In this document: positions 15,044 through 22,936 of the stretch, piece after piece
How positions within the stretch are numbered: position 1 is the stretch's first letter
Layout of the letters: each line of letters starts with the position of its first letter
Assembly: GCA_020725465.1 (NCBI GenBank)
Contig: DYEY01000009.1
Span: 1-43,085 of the forward strand
Length of the DNA stretch: 43,085 nt
DNA from: Dethiobacter sp.
GTDB lineage: Bacteria > Bacillota > Dethiobacteria > Dethiobacterales > Dethiobacteraceae
Reading direction: 5' to 3'
Program-made: the position numbers and the translations under genes
Notes under the pieces: model-generated
The model's database searches: none
The model's input: only the letters and a program-made list of their open reading frames with translations
What the model was told of the DNA's origin: nothing

Positions 15044-16133
15044 CTGCACTCCCTCCCTTAATTTCTTTATCAAGGAAATCATAGAGCGCACCGCGCCATG
15101 TTATAAGCTTTTCCTGCAGGTCGGGGGGCAAGTCACGACCGGCAACCTCCGGGGTATCCGGTTCGGGCGGACGGACAGAGCTGTAACGGTTATCGCTGAA
15201 TGATAGAAGGCCTTTTTTAACCATCTTCTGGAACAGGTCCCTGAAATTGGCGTACCCTTCACCTCTGACCTTATCCTTGGTCCAGCCCTCCTGCTGCAGG
15301 GCTTGCACCAGCGCGTGCTCGTCGTAGGTCTTGCCAGGAACAACAAAGCGGAGCAGGAATTCTTCCGGGTTTACCGGCAGAACGTCAGAAGGAGATGACG
15401 TTGTAACCTCCTGCACGGGAGCGGGAGCCATTCCTTTCATTATGGAGTCGAAGGTGTGTTCTTCCACGCTGTCTATGGCAATCTCCACCCTGCCCAGACC
15501 GCGTGAAGTCTTTCCGCCAAGGAGGGACATCCCTTTGTTGAAGAAATCCAGACCTAAGAGAATAAGGCCCAACTGGTAATCTTCGGGGTTTTCCACCAGC
15601 AGTTCAAAAACAAAACGGGTCTGTGCCGGTACGGCCTCAAAATCATACTTTAACCCTTTCGCCGTACTTGCAGTTTCGGTCTCCCGTTCAATAACCACAC
15701 CGTCCCGGACTGCTATCCATTCCGGGCGGAAGAAATCATCGGCCACCGACATATCGGATACACTCACTTTCGAGGCTATCCAGCTGGAGCCAAAGAGGCG
15801 GCAAACCTGGCAGCTGGCAACCCAGAGTTCGCTGTCGGGGTCTTTGTTGTTCATTAACTTTTTCTTTAGTTCATTACTGACGCAGCTTTGGCCGCTGACT
15901 TCACAGGCCAGTTCCCCGCCTGTTCCGGGAACGGAACGAAGGAATGCCTCGATTCCGGAACGCAGCACACCTTTGAAGGAAGAGCCGGGGATAAAGGGGC
16001 GCCCGTTAAAATCTTTTATTACAGGCAAATCGGATCCGCCCATGCCGGTGCCGCGCCCGGTTCCGATATGTAAGCCTGTTTGGGTGCGGACGGTACCCCT
16101 CAGTATTACCCGCCGCTGGAAAATATCATACAT
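15036..16133 (-). CDS. cas7: Cas7/Csm3-like RAMP subunit (first copy) with C-terminal extension
   Basis: 365 residues. GLHIGTGRGTGMGGSDLPV places D35 at the position of the catalytic aspartate of Csm3 (D-x-P-V), followed by RPFIPGSSFKGVLR, a Cys-containing CQVCRLFGS and LLGGKTSRGLGRV. Residues of about 235-365 form an extra domain with a winged-helix-like stretch (NFRDLFQKMVKKGLLSFSDN). The ATG at 16133 starts one base after the small-subunit stop (TAGCATG); an upstream in-frame ATG at 16157 is less likely. Probably the main target-RNA-cleaving backbone subunit. Confidence 0.88.
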   Translation of the reverse strand: MYDIFQRRVILRGTVRTQTGLHIGTGRGTGMGGSDLPVIKDFNGRPFIPGSSFKGVLRSGIEAFLRSVPGTGGELACEVSGQSCVSNELKKKLMNNKDPDSELWVASCQVCRLFGSSWIASKVSVSDMSVADDFFRPEWIAVRDGVVIERETETASTAKGLKYDFEAVPAQTRFVFELLVENPEDYQLGLILLGLDFFNKGMSLLGGKTSRGLGRVEIAIDSVEEHTFDSIMKGMAPAPVQEVTTSSPSDVLPVNPEEFLLRFVVPGKTYDEHALVQALQQEGWTKDKVRGEGYANFRDLFQKMVKKGLLSFSDNRYSSVRPPEPDTPEVAGRDLPPDLQEKLITWRGALYDFLDKEIKGGSAVV

Positions 16134-16134
16134 G

Positions 16135-16563
16135 CTACCTTCTCTCCCCTCTGGCATCCTTTGCTACTTCACGGAGGTAGCGTACATGGCGGTTAAGATA
16201 GCCCAGGTAAAGCCGGACCAACTGGATGTGGAGCTCGGAATCAGTTCCGGCCAACTCTGCCACCTTTCCCAGTTGCCCGAGCAATTCTTCGCCGAAATTA
16301 TCCTGCCGCCAACCTCTGCCCCGACCAATCTGGTAGCGGATAAAGTTTTTTATTTCGTTAACGGACTTGGTAGCATTGGCTTTACCTGCCAGCTCCTGGA
16401 ATTGGGTGTTACCGAATTGGTTGTTGTCCTGGGGCACCGCCTGGCCGTATCTTTTTTCGCGGTCGCGGCAGAATTCCTCAATGAGCTCCACCAGACGGTC
16501 CTTGTGGTTTTCAACCGCGTTGTACCGTTCGATCAATACCTTTACTTCCTTTTCATCAAACAT
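16135..16563 (-). CDS. cas11: Csm2/Cas11-like small subunit
   Basis: 142 residues, all-helical. FQELAGKANATKSVNEIKNFIR resembles the Csm2 region that carries a conserved Thr-Ser before a long helix, and the C-terminal YLGYLNRHVRYLREVA resembles its last helix. Size and position next to csx10 and cas7 fit the Cas11 small subunit of type III complexes. The ATG at 16563 follows GGGTGAGGGA; longer in-frame starts read into csx10 and were not used. Confidence 0.7.
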   Translation of the reverse strand: MFDEKEVKVLIERYNAVENHKDRLVELIEEFCRDREKRYGQAVPQDNNQFGNTQFQELAGKANATKSVNEIKNFIRYQIGRGRGWRQDNFGEELLGQLGKVAELAGTDSELHIQLVRLYLGYLNRHVRYLREVAKDARGERR

Positions 16564-16573
16564 TCCCTCACCC

Positions 16574-18442
16574 CTATTTTTGATTGATTCTATCGATATG
16601 GAATGAATCACAAAAGACAACCCGACCAAAACCCTCCTCGCGCTGACAACCCAGACCGTTACGTTCCAGGTCGACAGCTGAAACATAAACTTCATCGCTT
16701 AAAGCGCCAAGGGGCACCGAGAAAACAAAAGCGCTGCCGGCCCGGATAACCGGAGCCAGTTCCTTGCGTATGGCAATGGCACTGTTATAGCCGCCCCTGA
16801 AGCCGGTCCGCACAATGGCCTTTTCCAGGTAAAGGTCTGAAACTCCCAGTTTAAACGATAACTCCCTAAGTAGTTCCTCTTTAAGGTCCCCCGGGGGCAG
16901 CAATAAATCGGACTGCAGGGTGAGTGAAAAAAAGGCAAGGTCAGCCAGCTTGTATCCCCGTAAAGAATCGATTCCCATATCCTGTAAGCAGTTCCGGATA
17001 ATCGACGAAAATCGTTCCTTGGCAACCTTGATATCAGAAGGACAAAGAGCCGCATCAAAAGGCGTTACCTGCACCTGCACCCTTCCAAATCCCCTGCTGC
17101 GGGCACCGCCGATAAACAGTTCCTTACCTTCCAAACTTTCCAGGTATTTATTCAGGGCAGGGGTAGCGCCTGTAACTGTACCGGTAAAGCAGAGGCGCAC
17201 TACTTCATCGTAGTCCTGGCCTGCATTCATCAACTGCAACGTGTAGAGTTTACCTTCCGCGCTCTGCCAGCGTTTACGGTTAATGGCAGTCTTGGTGCTT
17301 AGAATACTGCCTGGCCCGGTTTTCGCATCAGAACCGCCGGTGCAGTAATAACCGCTGATTCCGCGCAGTGCCATCCCGCAATGGCAACTGTCTTCCAGCA
17401 CCACCGTAACACCGCATTGCCGCAGCAGCTTAACCAGGGAAGCGGCAATGAGGATATCACGGGTACCGTGGGAGCCCTCTCCCTTGCGCAGCCCAGGAAA
17501 AGCCTTGCAGGTCCTGGCTGAAAAGGGGACAGGCAGCGAGTTATGGCCGGCGGCAGCCGGGTAGAAATCAGAAAAGAGGGCGGGTTCACTCAGAAAGGCC
17601 TGCCTGAAATCCCCATCCTCCCATTTTCCCGGCAGGGAAGCAGCAAAACCGGCGGCTACGGCGCCACGGACATTGGCCCCGGTTATGTAGTCCTGCCCAT
17701 CCAGGAAGTTGTTTTGGGTCTTCAGTCCGCCCACCAAAATATTTTCCCGGGGAACCAGTGTAAGGTGGAGACAGGCGGCCTGTTCAAACCGGCCTGAACC
17801 CGGTGCTGCGGGCAAATCGAATTCTTTCTCCTCCTCGATAACCGCTTCGATCCGTCCCAGCCCCCTGCTTTTGCTTCGTCCAATGCCCCTAAGCGTCTTT
17901 ATTGCCGCCCGGAAGAATTTCTCCTCATCTTCTGTAAGCGCTTCCCTGGCGTCCACACGGGTCAGGAACCCGCAGGCAGGCAAAAACGGGATTAGCACCT
18001 CCGCGTCATAAAGCAACTTGTCTTCCGCTACCTTGCGCTTGCGGGAAATGGTAACACCGGTACGGACGCTGTAACCCCGTCCGGTCGACTGGAAGCTCCG
18101 GGCTTCATCTGCTCTTTTCTGAAATAAAGGCTGAAGGGTTTCATCCAGCACCGCATCATAGAAACGCAATTTGCCTTCGTTGCAGGGTGAGCCGAAAACG
18201 GAACAGGCGAGACACTTTTTCCCCTGGCACCCGGACGAAGTATCGGGACTGCAAACGTCAGGGTACACATGCCGGGCCAGACGTTCGAACTCAATTCGCA
18301 GCGACCCCTTGACAGCGGAAGCCGGTATGTAGGGAACGCCCGAGGTGTAGCGGGCAGTGGCGGTATCAACAAGGAGAGAGGACACCTGTCCGCCTACCAA
18401 AAGTGAACCGTACAGGTTTAATCTGAGCAAGTACGTTTTCAT
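16574..18442 (-). CDS. csx10: Csx10-like protein with two RAMP domains
   Basis: 622 residues, unusually long. N-terminal RAMP (1 to about 225): RLNLYGSLLVGG, D26 at the Cas7-type catalytic spacing before VPYIPASAVKGSLR, a zinc-like Cys cluster (C58...CQGKKCLAC), and SKSRGLGRIEAV. C-terminal RAMP (about 230-622): HLTLVPRENILVGG, DYITGANVRGAVAAGFA, GGARSRGFGRVQV and a final GCQREEGFGRVVF. Csx10 takes the Cas5/Csm4 place that caps the crRNA 5' end in subtype III-D. The start overlaps the cas10 stop by 4 bases. Confidence 0.82.
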   Translation of the reverse strand: MKTYLLRLNLYGSLLVGGQVSSLLVDTATARYTSGVPYIPASAVKGSLRIEFERLARHVYPDVCSPDTSSGCQGKKCLACSVFGSPCNEGKLRFYDAVLDETLQPLFQKRADEARSFQSTGRGYSVRTGVTISRKRKVAEDKLLYDAEVLIPFLPACGFLTRVDAREALTEDEEKFFRAAIKTLRGIGRSKSRGLGRIEAVIEEEKEFDLPAAPGSGRFEQAACLHLTLVPRENILVGGLKTQNNFLDGQDYITGANVRGAVAAGFAASLPGKWEDGDFRQAFLSEPALFSDFYPAAAGHNSLPVPFSARTCKAFPGLRKGEGSHGTRDILIAASLVKLLRQCGVTVVLEDSCHCGMALRGISGYYCTGGSDAKTGPGSILSTKTAINRKRWQSAEGKLYTLQLMNAGQDYDEVVRLCFTGTVTGATPALNKYLESLEGKELFIGGARSRGFGRVQVQVTPFDAALCPSDIKVAKERFSSIIRNCLQDMGIDSLRGYKLADLAFFSLTLQSDLLLPPGDLKEELLRELSFKLGVSDLYLEKAIVRTGFRGGYNSAIAIRKELAPVIRAGSAFVFSVPLGALSDEVYVSAVDLERNGLGCQREEGFGRVVFCDSFHIDRINQK

Positions 18443-20148
18443 GCCCCCGCCTCCATGAAATCAAATAGTTCCGTTAGCTCAGTGATACCCGAACAGTAAG
18501 AGCGAACTCCATTGCGGTTTGAAAGTTCCTTTAACAGGAATCGATTCAACCACTCTTCCATCCGATTATGGTTCCTGCCAAAAATGTCGTCCCACCAGTC
18601 AGCCACCCTGATCCACTGGTAAAGTATGTTCATACGCGCCGCCTCGGGACTTTCGCTAAACAGAAAACCCTCCAGGATTTTCAACTGGCTGCCGGCGATT
18701 TTCTTCTTCAACAATCTAATATTATTCAGCAAGTCCTCAAAATCGGGAGCACGCAACGGACGCGCCGTCAGGTTCAGGTGCCACTTTTCAGAATATCTGG
18801 TGTAAAAACGCTCCCGCAGAACAGCTATTTCGGTATGCAGCGGCGTACCATCAGTAATGACAGCAAAGTCCACACACCCTCCCTCACCACCATGTGACAT
18901 TTTCTTAGCCTGGGCCAGCAGATTTTCAGAGCAGTCCACAGAGAATCTTATATGGTAGCGTGCCGGCACAATCACAAAGCCGACACTCATGGTGATTTCT
19001 TTTAAAATGACACCCAGTTCTTTTTTCCCCGGCGGCAGCTGTAAGGCCCAGGAAGCAAAAACTTCTTTTACTTTGCACAAAAGATCCGCCACCATCACCG
19101 CCGTTTTATGCGCAGGAACAATAAGCAGGATATCATCCCCACCCACAATTGGTGCCTGATACTGCCGTGAGAGTCCATGCCCGGCAATCAACCTGGTCCT
19201 GACATCTTCCATGGTCCGGGTCACAATGTTACTGAAAAGTGCCAGGTCATCTATGGATTTCATCTGCATAAGCTTGCGCCCCATTTTGTCTGCGTCGGCA
19301 TGAATCACCCCCACATACCCACGCTCGGCATCCTCGCCTACGATATCGTCAATACTTTGTGCCATCTCCAGCAGCTGACCTTCCAGGGCGTTTTTCTCAA
19401 CACGGCCTCTCTCCCGCTGACCAAAGCAACTTTCGCAAAGCAGTTCTTCGACCCAGGCACGCGTATCCGGTTGTGTCGCGGCTCTTATTCCACAGGACAA
19501 GCAGCGCGCAATGTACCCGGGTAGCGGAAGAATCGCCGCCATTTTTTCTTCCTTTTTTTCCCTCAGTTCATCTGCCATTAACCGCAGCACCCGAGCAAAC
19601 CCTTCCCCTTCAACCGGATGCTTTACGCCGGGGAAAAGTGGGGCAGCATCTGTGATGTCAGGACCAAGTATTAACTCGTGAGGGAAAAATGCACGCCAGG
19701 TAGTGGTGCAACTGCCAGTTCCCGATGTTCGGGCAAACCTGCTTCTTATTTCGCTGGCCAGTTTCTCTGCCCTGGCAGCAGGAACAATAAGCATCCCTGT
19801 GCCACCACCGGCAAATACGATGTTTTTAGCCGATAACCCCTCTTCTTCCAGCACCCGGTACACCGAACAGTAAGGAGCTTCTATCCCGTTTTGCGGCAGG
19901 CGGGTCAGGTCCTTTACCATTTCACTGGCACCGCTTATTTCCAGCGGTTTTGCTGACGAGAAGACAAAATCCTTGATTTTGTCCACATCAAAGCTGACCA
20001 GTGCCAGGGGGCGCACTTTCTCCCTGTAGCGCAATCGCAATTCATCAGCCTTCACTCCGGCTAACAGCCAGTCAGCTTCCTCCGGGTCACCCAAGATAGA
20101 ATTTAAGGCAAACAAGAGGCTTTCCCGGATTTCTTTAACCAGACTCAT
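18439..20148 (-). CDS. cas10: Cas10 large subunit without HD domain
   Basis: 569 residues. Palm 1 begins at FDVDKIKDFVF (53-63) and is degenerate (GGGTG at 114-118). A zinc finger uses C216/C219 and C238/C241. Palm 2 has HADADKMG (283-290) and an intact G336-G337-D338-D339, so cyclic oligoadenylate synthesis is plausible. A helical domain D follows. No N-terminal HD nuclease is present: the protein starts about 45 residues before palm 1. AAGGAGG lies 6 bases before the ATG. It is the first gene of the operon; no CARF effector that would respond to cyclic oligoadenylate is in the window. Confidence 0.93.
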   Translation of the reverse strand: MSLVKEIRESLLFALNSILGDPEEADWLLAGVKADELRLRYREKVRPLALVSFDVDKIKDFVFSSAKPLEISGASEMVKDLTRLPQNGIEAPYCSVYRVLEEEGLSAKNIVFAGGGTGMLIVPAARAEKLASEIRSRFARTSGTGSCTTTWRAFFPHELILGPDITDAAPLFPGVKHPVEGEGFARVLRLMADELREKKEEKMAAILPLPGYIARCLSCGIRAATQPDTRAWVEELLCESCFGQRERGRVEKNALEGQLLEMAQSIDDIVGEDAERGYVGVIHADADKMGRKLMQMKSIDDLALFSNIVTRTMEDVRTRLIAGHGLSRQYQAPIVGGDDILLIVPAHKTAVMVADLLCKVKEVFASWALQLPPGKKELGVILKEITMSVGFVIVPARYHIRFSVDCSENLLAQAKKMSHGGEGGCVDFAVITDGTPLHTEIAVLRERFYTRYSEKWHLNLTARPLRAPDFEDLLNNIRLLKKKIAGSQLKILEGFLFSESPEAARMNILYQWIRVADWWDDIFGRNHNRMEEWLNRFLLKELSNRNGVRSYCSGITELTELFDFMEAGA

Positions 20149-20150
20149 GT

Positions 20151-20175
20151 ACTCCCTCCTTAAAGTAGTACTTTA
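20151..20175 (-). promoter_or_regulatory. Hairpin-framed ribosome binding site of cas10
   Basis: The cas10 Shine-Dalgarno AAGGAGG lies between GTACT and AGTAC, which can pair (5 bp) and place it in the loop; the second arm touches the ATG. Just upstream is a palindrome, AAAGTAGTACTTT (20163-20175). Could tune translation; inference only. Confidence 0.3.
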
Positions 20176-20349
20176 TCCCGGTCGCAGGTTACCTTTTGAC
20201 AGGTTATACAATAGCAAACATTTTTGTAATTATTTCTACAAAATCCCCAAATTTCCTTTTTAAAAAAATTAAAAACTTAATTTGCGTAATACAGTAATGC
20301 TGTCTTTACTTGCAGTCCGATAGATGGCGCCGTCTCCTTTATACAAATC

Positions 20350-20379
20350 AAAGAGGACATCAAAGTGTCCTCTTTTGCC
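20350..20379. terminator. Terminator-like hairpin
   Basis: AGAGGACA and TGTCCTCT separated by about 6 bases, flanked by AAA and TTTTG. It lies just downstream (minus strand) of the 20406-20834 debris and upstream of cas10, so it would insulate the CRISPR operon. Confidence 0.6.
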
Positions 20380-20405
20380 ATTTATTCAATATTGCGCAAC
20401 TTTTT

Positions 20406-20621
20406 TCAGTATAATTGACTAACACTCCAAAGCAGAATAATGCCTCCCCCAAATGGTATAAAAGTAGTCCATATGCTCATCAGTTCCACTGGCTGGTATT
20501 TCAAGAACCTCGCAATCTTACTTAGCCATGGAATGGTACCTTTTAAATCACATATCGGAGAATCGTTGTGACGGGCCAGGCGGTGAAATTTTAGGAAAAC
20601 CAATTTGAGATCTTGCATCAC
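20406..20621 (-). pseudogene. Short frame, possible gene remnant or tiny membrane protein
   Basis: 71 residues from a GTG or ATG at 20621/20618. A basic N-terminal half is followed by one hydrophobic segment near the C-terminus (FIPFGGGIILLWSV). No good ribosome-binding site. It starts 10 bases after the stop of another open stretch (20631-20834) that has no start codon, so the two may be pieces of one decayed gene. No family recognised. Confidence 0.3.
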
Positions 20622-20630
20622 CGGCTCAGA

Positions 20631-20834
20631 TTAGACAAAGTCATCGCCACTTAGGTTTGGGCTTAAACCAAGAAAGGTACCATCTAACCACTGTTCTAAA
20701 ACCAAAGCTACTACCTGGGCGGTCAGAGAGTCTTCACCATAAGGTTGGCGAAACAGAATCTCCTGTTCATACGTTGTTGCTGGCGGCTCATCTTCTGTTT
20801 TATCATTAAAAAACAGGCGCCTAAAACCCCTGTT
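20631..20834 (-). pseudogene. Open reading stretch without a start codon (gene remnant)
   Basis: Translating the minus strand gives 68 codons bounded by TAA on both sides, with coding-like composition (for example TTYEQEILFRQPYGEDSLTA and VVALVLEQWLDGTFLG) but no ATG, GTG or TTG near the beginning. It looks like the C-terminal end of a longer lost protein. Family not recognised. Confidence 0.35.
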
Positions 20835-20870
20835 TTACCACGTGTCTCGGGGAAGTGTAACTTGCCCCTT

Positions 20871-21335
20871 TTATGATTCACCTGCATTGGGCTCAAGCAT
20901 TAAAAAGCCGGTTTCTTTATTCATAACCCTGGTTGCACCGGTACCGGTTATTTCACAGAGAATGGCCTCACTGTAAAGCCAGACTGTCACACCACGCCGC
21001 AGGCATCCTGTCATGGTCTGGCCTGACCGGCCCAACGCACCGTGCATATGAAGGATAGGGCGGCCGTCCTCACCGGGAGCCAGCATGCCTATCGCTGCCA
21101 CCTCGTGGGCCCCGTCCACCGGCAGCATCATTATTTCCGGCGGCATTTCAGCGGAATTACGCGGCCCCACCACTACCTCACCGTCACCCACCCCGCCCAA
21201 AAGCAGGCACCAGCCTCTTTTCACATTGTTCCTGGCGGCAAAGTCTTCAATACAACGCGGCAGTACATCACCGTCCTCCAGCCTGATAAAAAAAATTCTT
21301 CCCAGGCTACCCTCACTGGCCTTCACAAAAATCAC
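20871..21335 (-). CDS. PPC/DUF296-domain protein
   Basis: 154 residues covering one PCC/PPC (DUF296) domain: GRIFFIRLEDGDVLPRCIEDF, LLLGGVGDGEVVVGPRN and the metal-binding-like HMHGALGRSG with MTGCLRRGVTVW. In plants the domain is joined to AT-hooks; bacterial stand-alone forms are trimeric and of unknown function. GTG at 21335 or GTG at 21326 can serve as start; AAGGG and AGGGGTGA sites precede them respectively. The neighbouring 60-bp repeats lie just upstream. Confidence 0.88.
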   Translation of the reverse strand: MIFVKASEGSLGRIFFIRLEDGDVLPRCIEDFAARNNVKRGWCLLLGGVGDGEVVVGPRNSAEMPPEIMMLPVDGAHEVAAIGMLAPGEDGRPILHMHGALGRSGQTMTGCLRRGVTVWLYSEAILCEITGTGATRVMNKETGFLMLEPNAGES

Positions 21336-21362
21336 CCCTATTCCCTTCTAAAAAGCAGAATA

Positions 21363-21542
21363 ACATAATCAGCAGGGGCAGGCAAATATTTTAGGTGACA
21401 AAGGAACCGTCCCCGTGTAACCACATAATCAGCAGGGGCAGGCAAATATTTTAGGTGACAAAGGAACCGTCCCCGTGTAACCACATAATCAGCAGGGGCA
21501 GGCAAATATTTTAGGTGACAAAGGAACCGTCCCCGTGTAACC
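21363..21542. repeat. Three perfect 60-bp tandem repeats
   Basis: Units 21363-21422, 21423-21482 and 21483-21542 are identical. Each contains GGTGACAAAGGAACCGTCCC, a word resembling the dispersed GGGACGGTTC-TTTGTCACC elements I associate with Peptococcaceae genomes. Because 60 is a multiple of three, all frames through it repeat; the 68-codon frame across it is not a gene. Perfect identity suggests recent expansion by slippage or unequal crossover. Confidence 0.95.
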
Positions 21543-21570
21543 AAAACGGCGGGTTTCCCCGCCTGTTTTT
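21543..21570 (-). terminator. Terminator of the gntR-kor operon
   Basis: On the minus strand GGCGGG-GAAA-CCCGCC followed by GTTTTGG, starting at the korC stop codon. The plus strand has TGTTTTT after the same stem. Confidence 0.75.
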
Positions 21571-22111
21571 AAACGGCCTCCCGGGCCAGGCTTAAGCCCA
21601 GCTCCAGGGCCTTTATATTTATTTCTTCAGTTCCCCTGGGCGCCCGCTCCAGCACGGCCTGTTTCAGAGACTCGTCGGAAACAACTTTGGCGATGCCGTT
21701 GATGACACCCAGCGCCACTATGTTGGAGACGATTTCTTTGCCCAGTTTCTCGCGGGCCAGGCGGGTAATGGGCAAAGAGATAACTTTTTTGCCGTTTTCC
21801 GCCACCTCCCGTACAAAGGTGGAATCAACCAGCAGGATTCCGTCTTCCTTATAGTCTTTGCCGTACTTACGGTAGGAATTTTCACTCATGGCCAGCACAA
21901 AGTCGGGAACTGTCACCTTGGGATACAGGATCTCCTCGCTGTCGGTGATGACTTCCGCTTTGCTGGCACCACCCCTGGCTTCCGGCCCGTAAGCCTGGGT
22001 CTGCACCACGTAACCGCCTTCCCTGGTGGCGGCTTCGGCCAGAATAATGGCGGCCAGAATCAGCCCCTGACCTCCGCTTCCGGTTAAACGTATTTCTTTG
22101 CGACGGCTCAT
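21569..22111 (-). CDS. korC: 2-oxoacid:ferredoxin oxidoreductase gamma subunit
   Basis: 180 residues, the gamma domain that helps hold the catalytic dimer: RLTGSGGQGLILAAIILAEA, QAYGPEARGGASKAEV and the C-terminal ERAPRGTEEINIKALELG. It overlaps korB by 4 bases (ATGA). The four-gene set korD-A-B-C corresponds to a 2-oxoglutarate-type enzyme that oxidatively decarboxylates a 2-oxoacid to an acyl-CoA with reduction of ferredoxin, or the reverse. Substrate specificity cannot be read from sequence by eye. Confidence 0.93.
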   Translation of the reverse strand: MSRRKEIRLTGSGGQGLILAAIILAEAATREGGYVVQTQAYGPEARGGASKAEVITDSEEILYPKVTVPDFVLAMSENSYRKYGKDYKEDGILLVDSTFVREVAENGKKVISLPITRLAREKLGKEIVSNIVALGVINGIAKVVSDESLKQAVLERAPRGTEEINIKALELGLSLAREAV

Positions 22112-22935
22112 GACTGCCTCCCTTTTTCCCTGGCTCTTGCCACCCGGCGCTCGTATTCTTCAACAAACTCTGGCGCCGCCTGCTGGTGCAGGACACCGAT
22201 GACAATCCTGTTTTCAATTTCAGCCGGGTCCATTGACCTGGCTTTTTCAACCGTAACAGAGTTATCTTTGTACCAGTTGAGCATGGCGGTGGCATCGCCC
22301 TTTTTGTTCATCCGGCCGTAACCCACCGGACAGTATGTCATGGCTTCAACCACGGAAAAGCCCTTATTGCCCACACTGCGCTCAATTATTTTGTCCAGCA
22401 GCGGCAGGTGGTAGGTGGTGGACCTGGCGACAAAGGTAGCCCCGGCCGCCTCTGCCAGCTTCATGATGTCAAAGTTCCTTTCCGGGTTTCCGTATGGTGT
22501 GGTGGTCGCCCGGTCCCCCTGAGGAGTAAGCGGCGAAGCCTGCCCCCCCGTCATTCCATAAATATTATTATTGAAAATAATGGCATTTAAGTCTATATTC
22601 CGGCGGCAGGCGTGAATAAAGTGGTTGCCGCCGATGGCTGTGGAGTCGCCGTCCCCCATCAGCACAAAAATGGTAAGTTCCGGCCGGGCCATTTTAAGGC
22701 CGGTAGCAAAGGCCAGCGCTCTGCCATGGGTGGTATGGAGGGTCTGAAAATTCAGGTAGCCGGCCGCCCGGGAGGAACAGCCGATGCCGGAGACGACCGC
22801 AATCTTTTTGGGATCCAGGTTCAGTTTATTAATGGCACGGAGCAGTGAACCGGTTACCAGGCCGTTGCCGCAGCCCGGGCACCAGATGTGGGGCAGGCGG
22901 CTTTCCCGCAGGAAGCTGTTGTGCAGCGCGTTAAT
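22108..22935 (-). CDS. korB: 2-oxoacid:ferredoxin oxidoreductase beta subunit, ATT start
   Basis: 275 residues, thiamine-diphosphate subunit. HIWCPGCGNG near the N-terminus supplies cluster-ligand Cys residues, and MGDGDSTAIGG with FNNNIYGMTGGQ gives the TPP/Mg site. No ATG, GTG or TTG lies in frame between the upstream stop (TGA, six bases before) and the essential CPGC motif. The ATT at 22935 has AAGGAG about 10 bases upstream and sits one base after the korA stop, so it is the likely start; a CTG three codons later is the alternative. An ATG start at 22692 would delete the cluster motif. Confidence 0.9.
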   Translation of the reverse strand: MNALHNSFLRESRLPHIWCPGCGNGLVTGSLLRAINKLNLDPKKIAVVSGIGCSSRAAGYLNFQTLHTTHGRALAFATGLKMARPELTIFVLMGDGDSTAIGGNHFIHACRRNIDLNAIIFNNNIYGMTGGQASPLTPQGDRATTTPYGNPERNFDIMKLAEAAGATFVARSTTYHLPLLDKIIERSVGNKGFSVVEAMTYCPVGYGRMNKKGDATAMLNWYKDNSVTVEKARSMDPAEIENRIVIGVLHQQAAPEFVEEYERRVARAREKGRQS

Positions 22936-22936
22936 C

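Noticed and set aside
15844-16587. 247-codon plus-strand frame
   Set aside because: Antisense to the Cas11-like and Cas7-like genes; no motif and no ribosome-binding site.
21363-21542. CRISPR array
   Set aside because: The 60-bp units are contiguous and identical, with no unique spacers, so this is a tandem repeat and not an array for the nearby Cas operon.
21338-21544. 68-codon frame with three identical 20-residue repeats
   Set aside because: Produced by the 60-bp tandem repeat being a multiple of three; no ribosome-binding site, and it encodes nothing recognisable.
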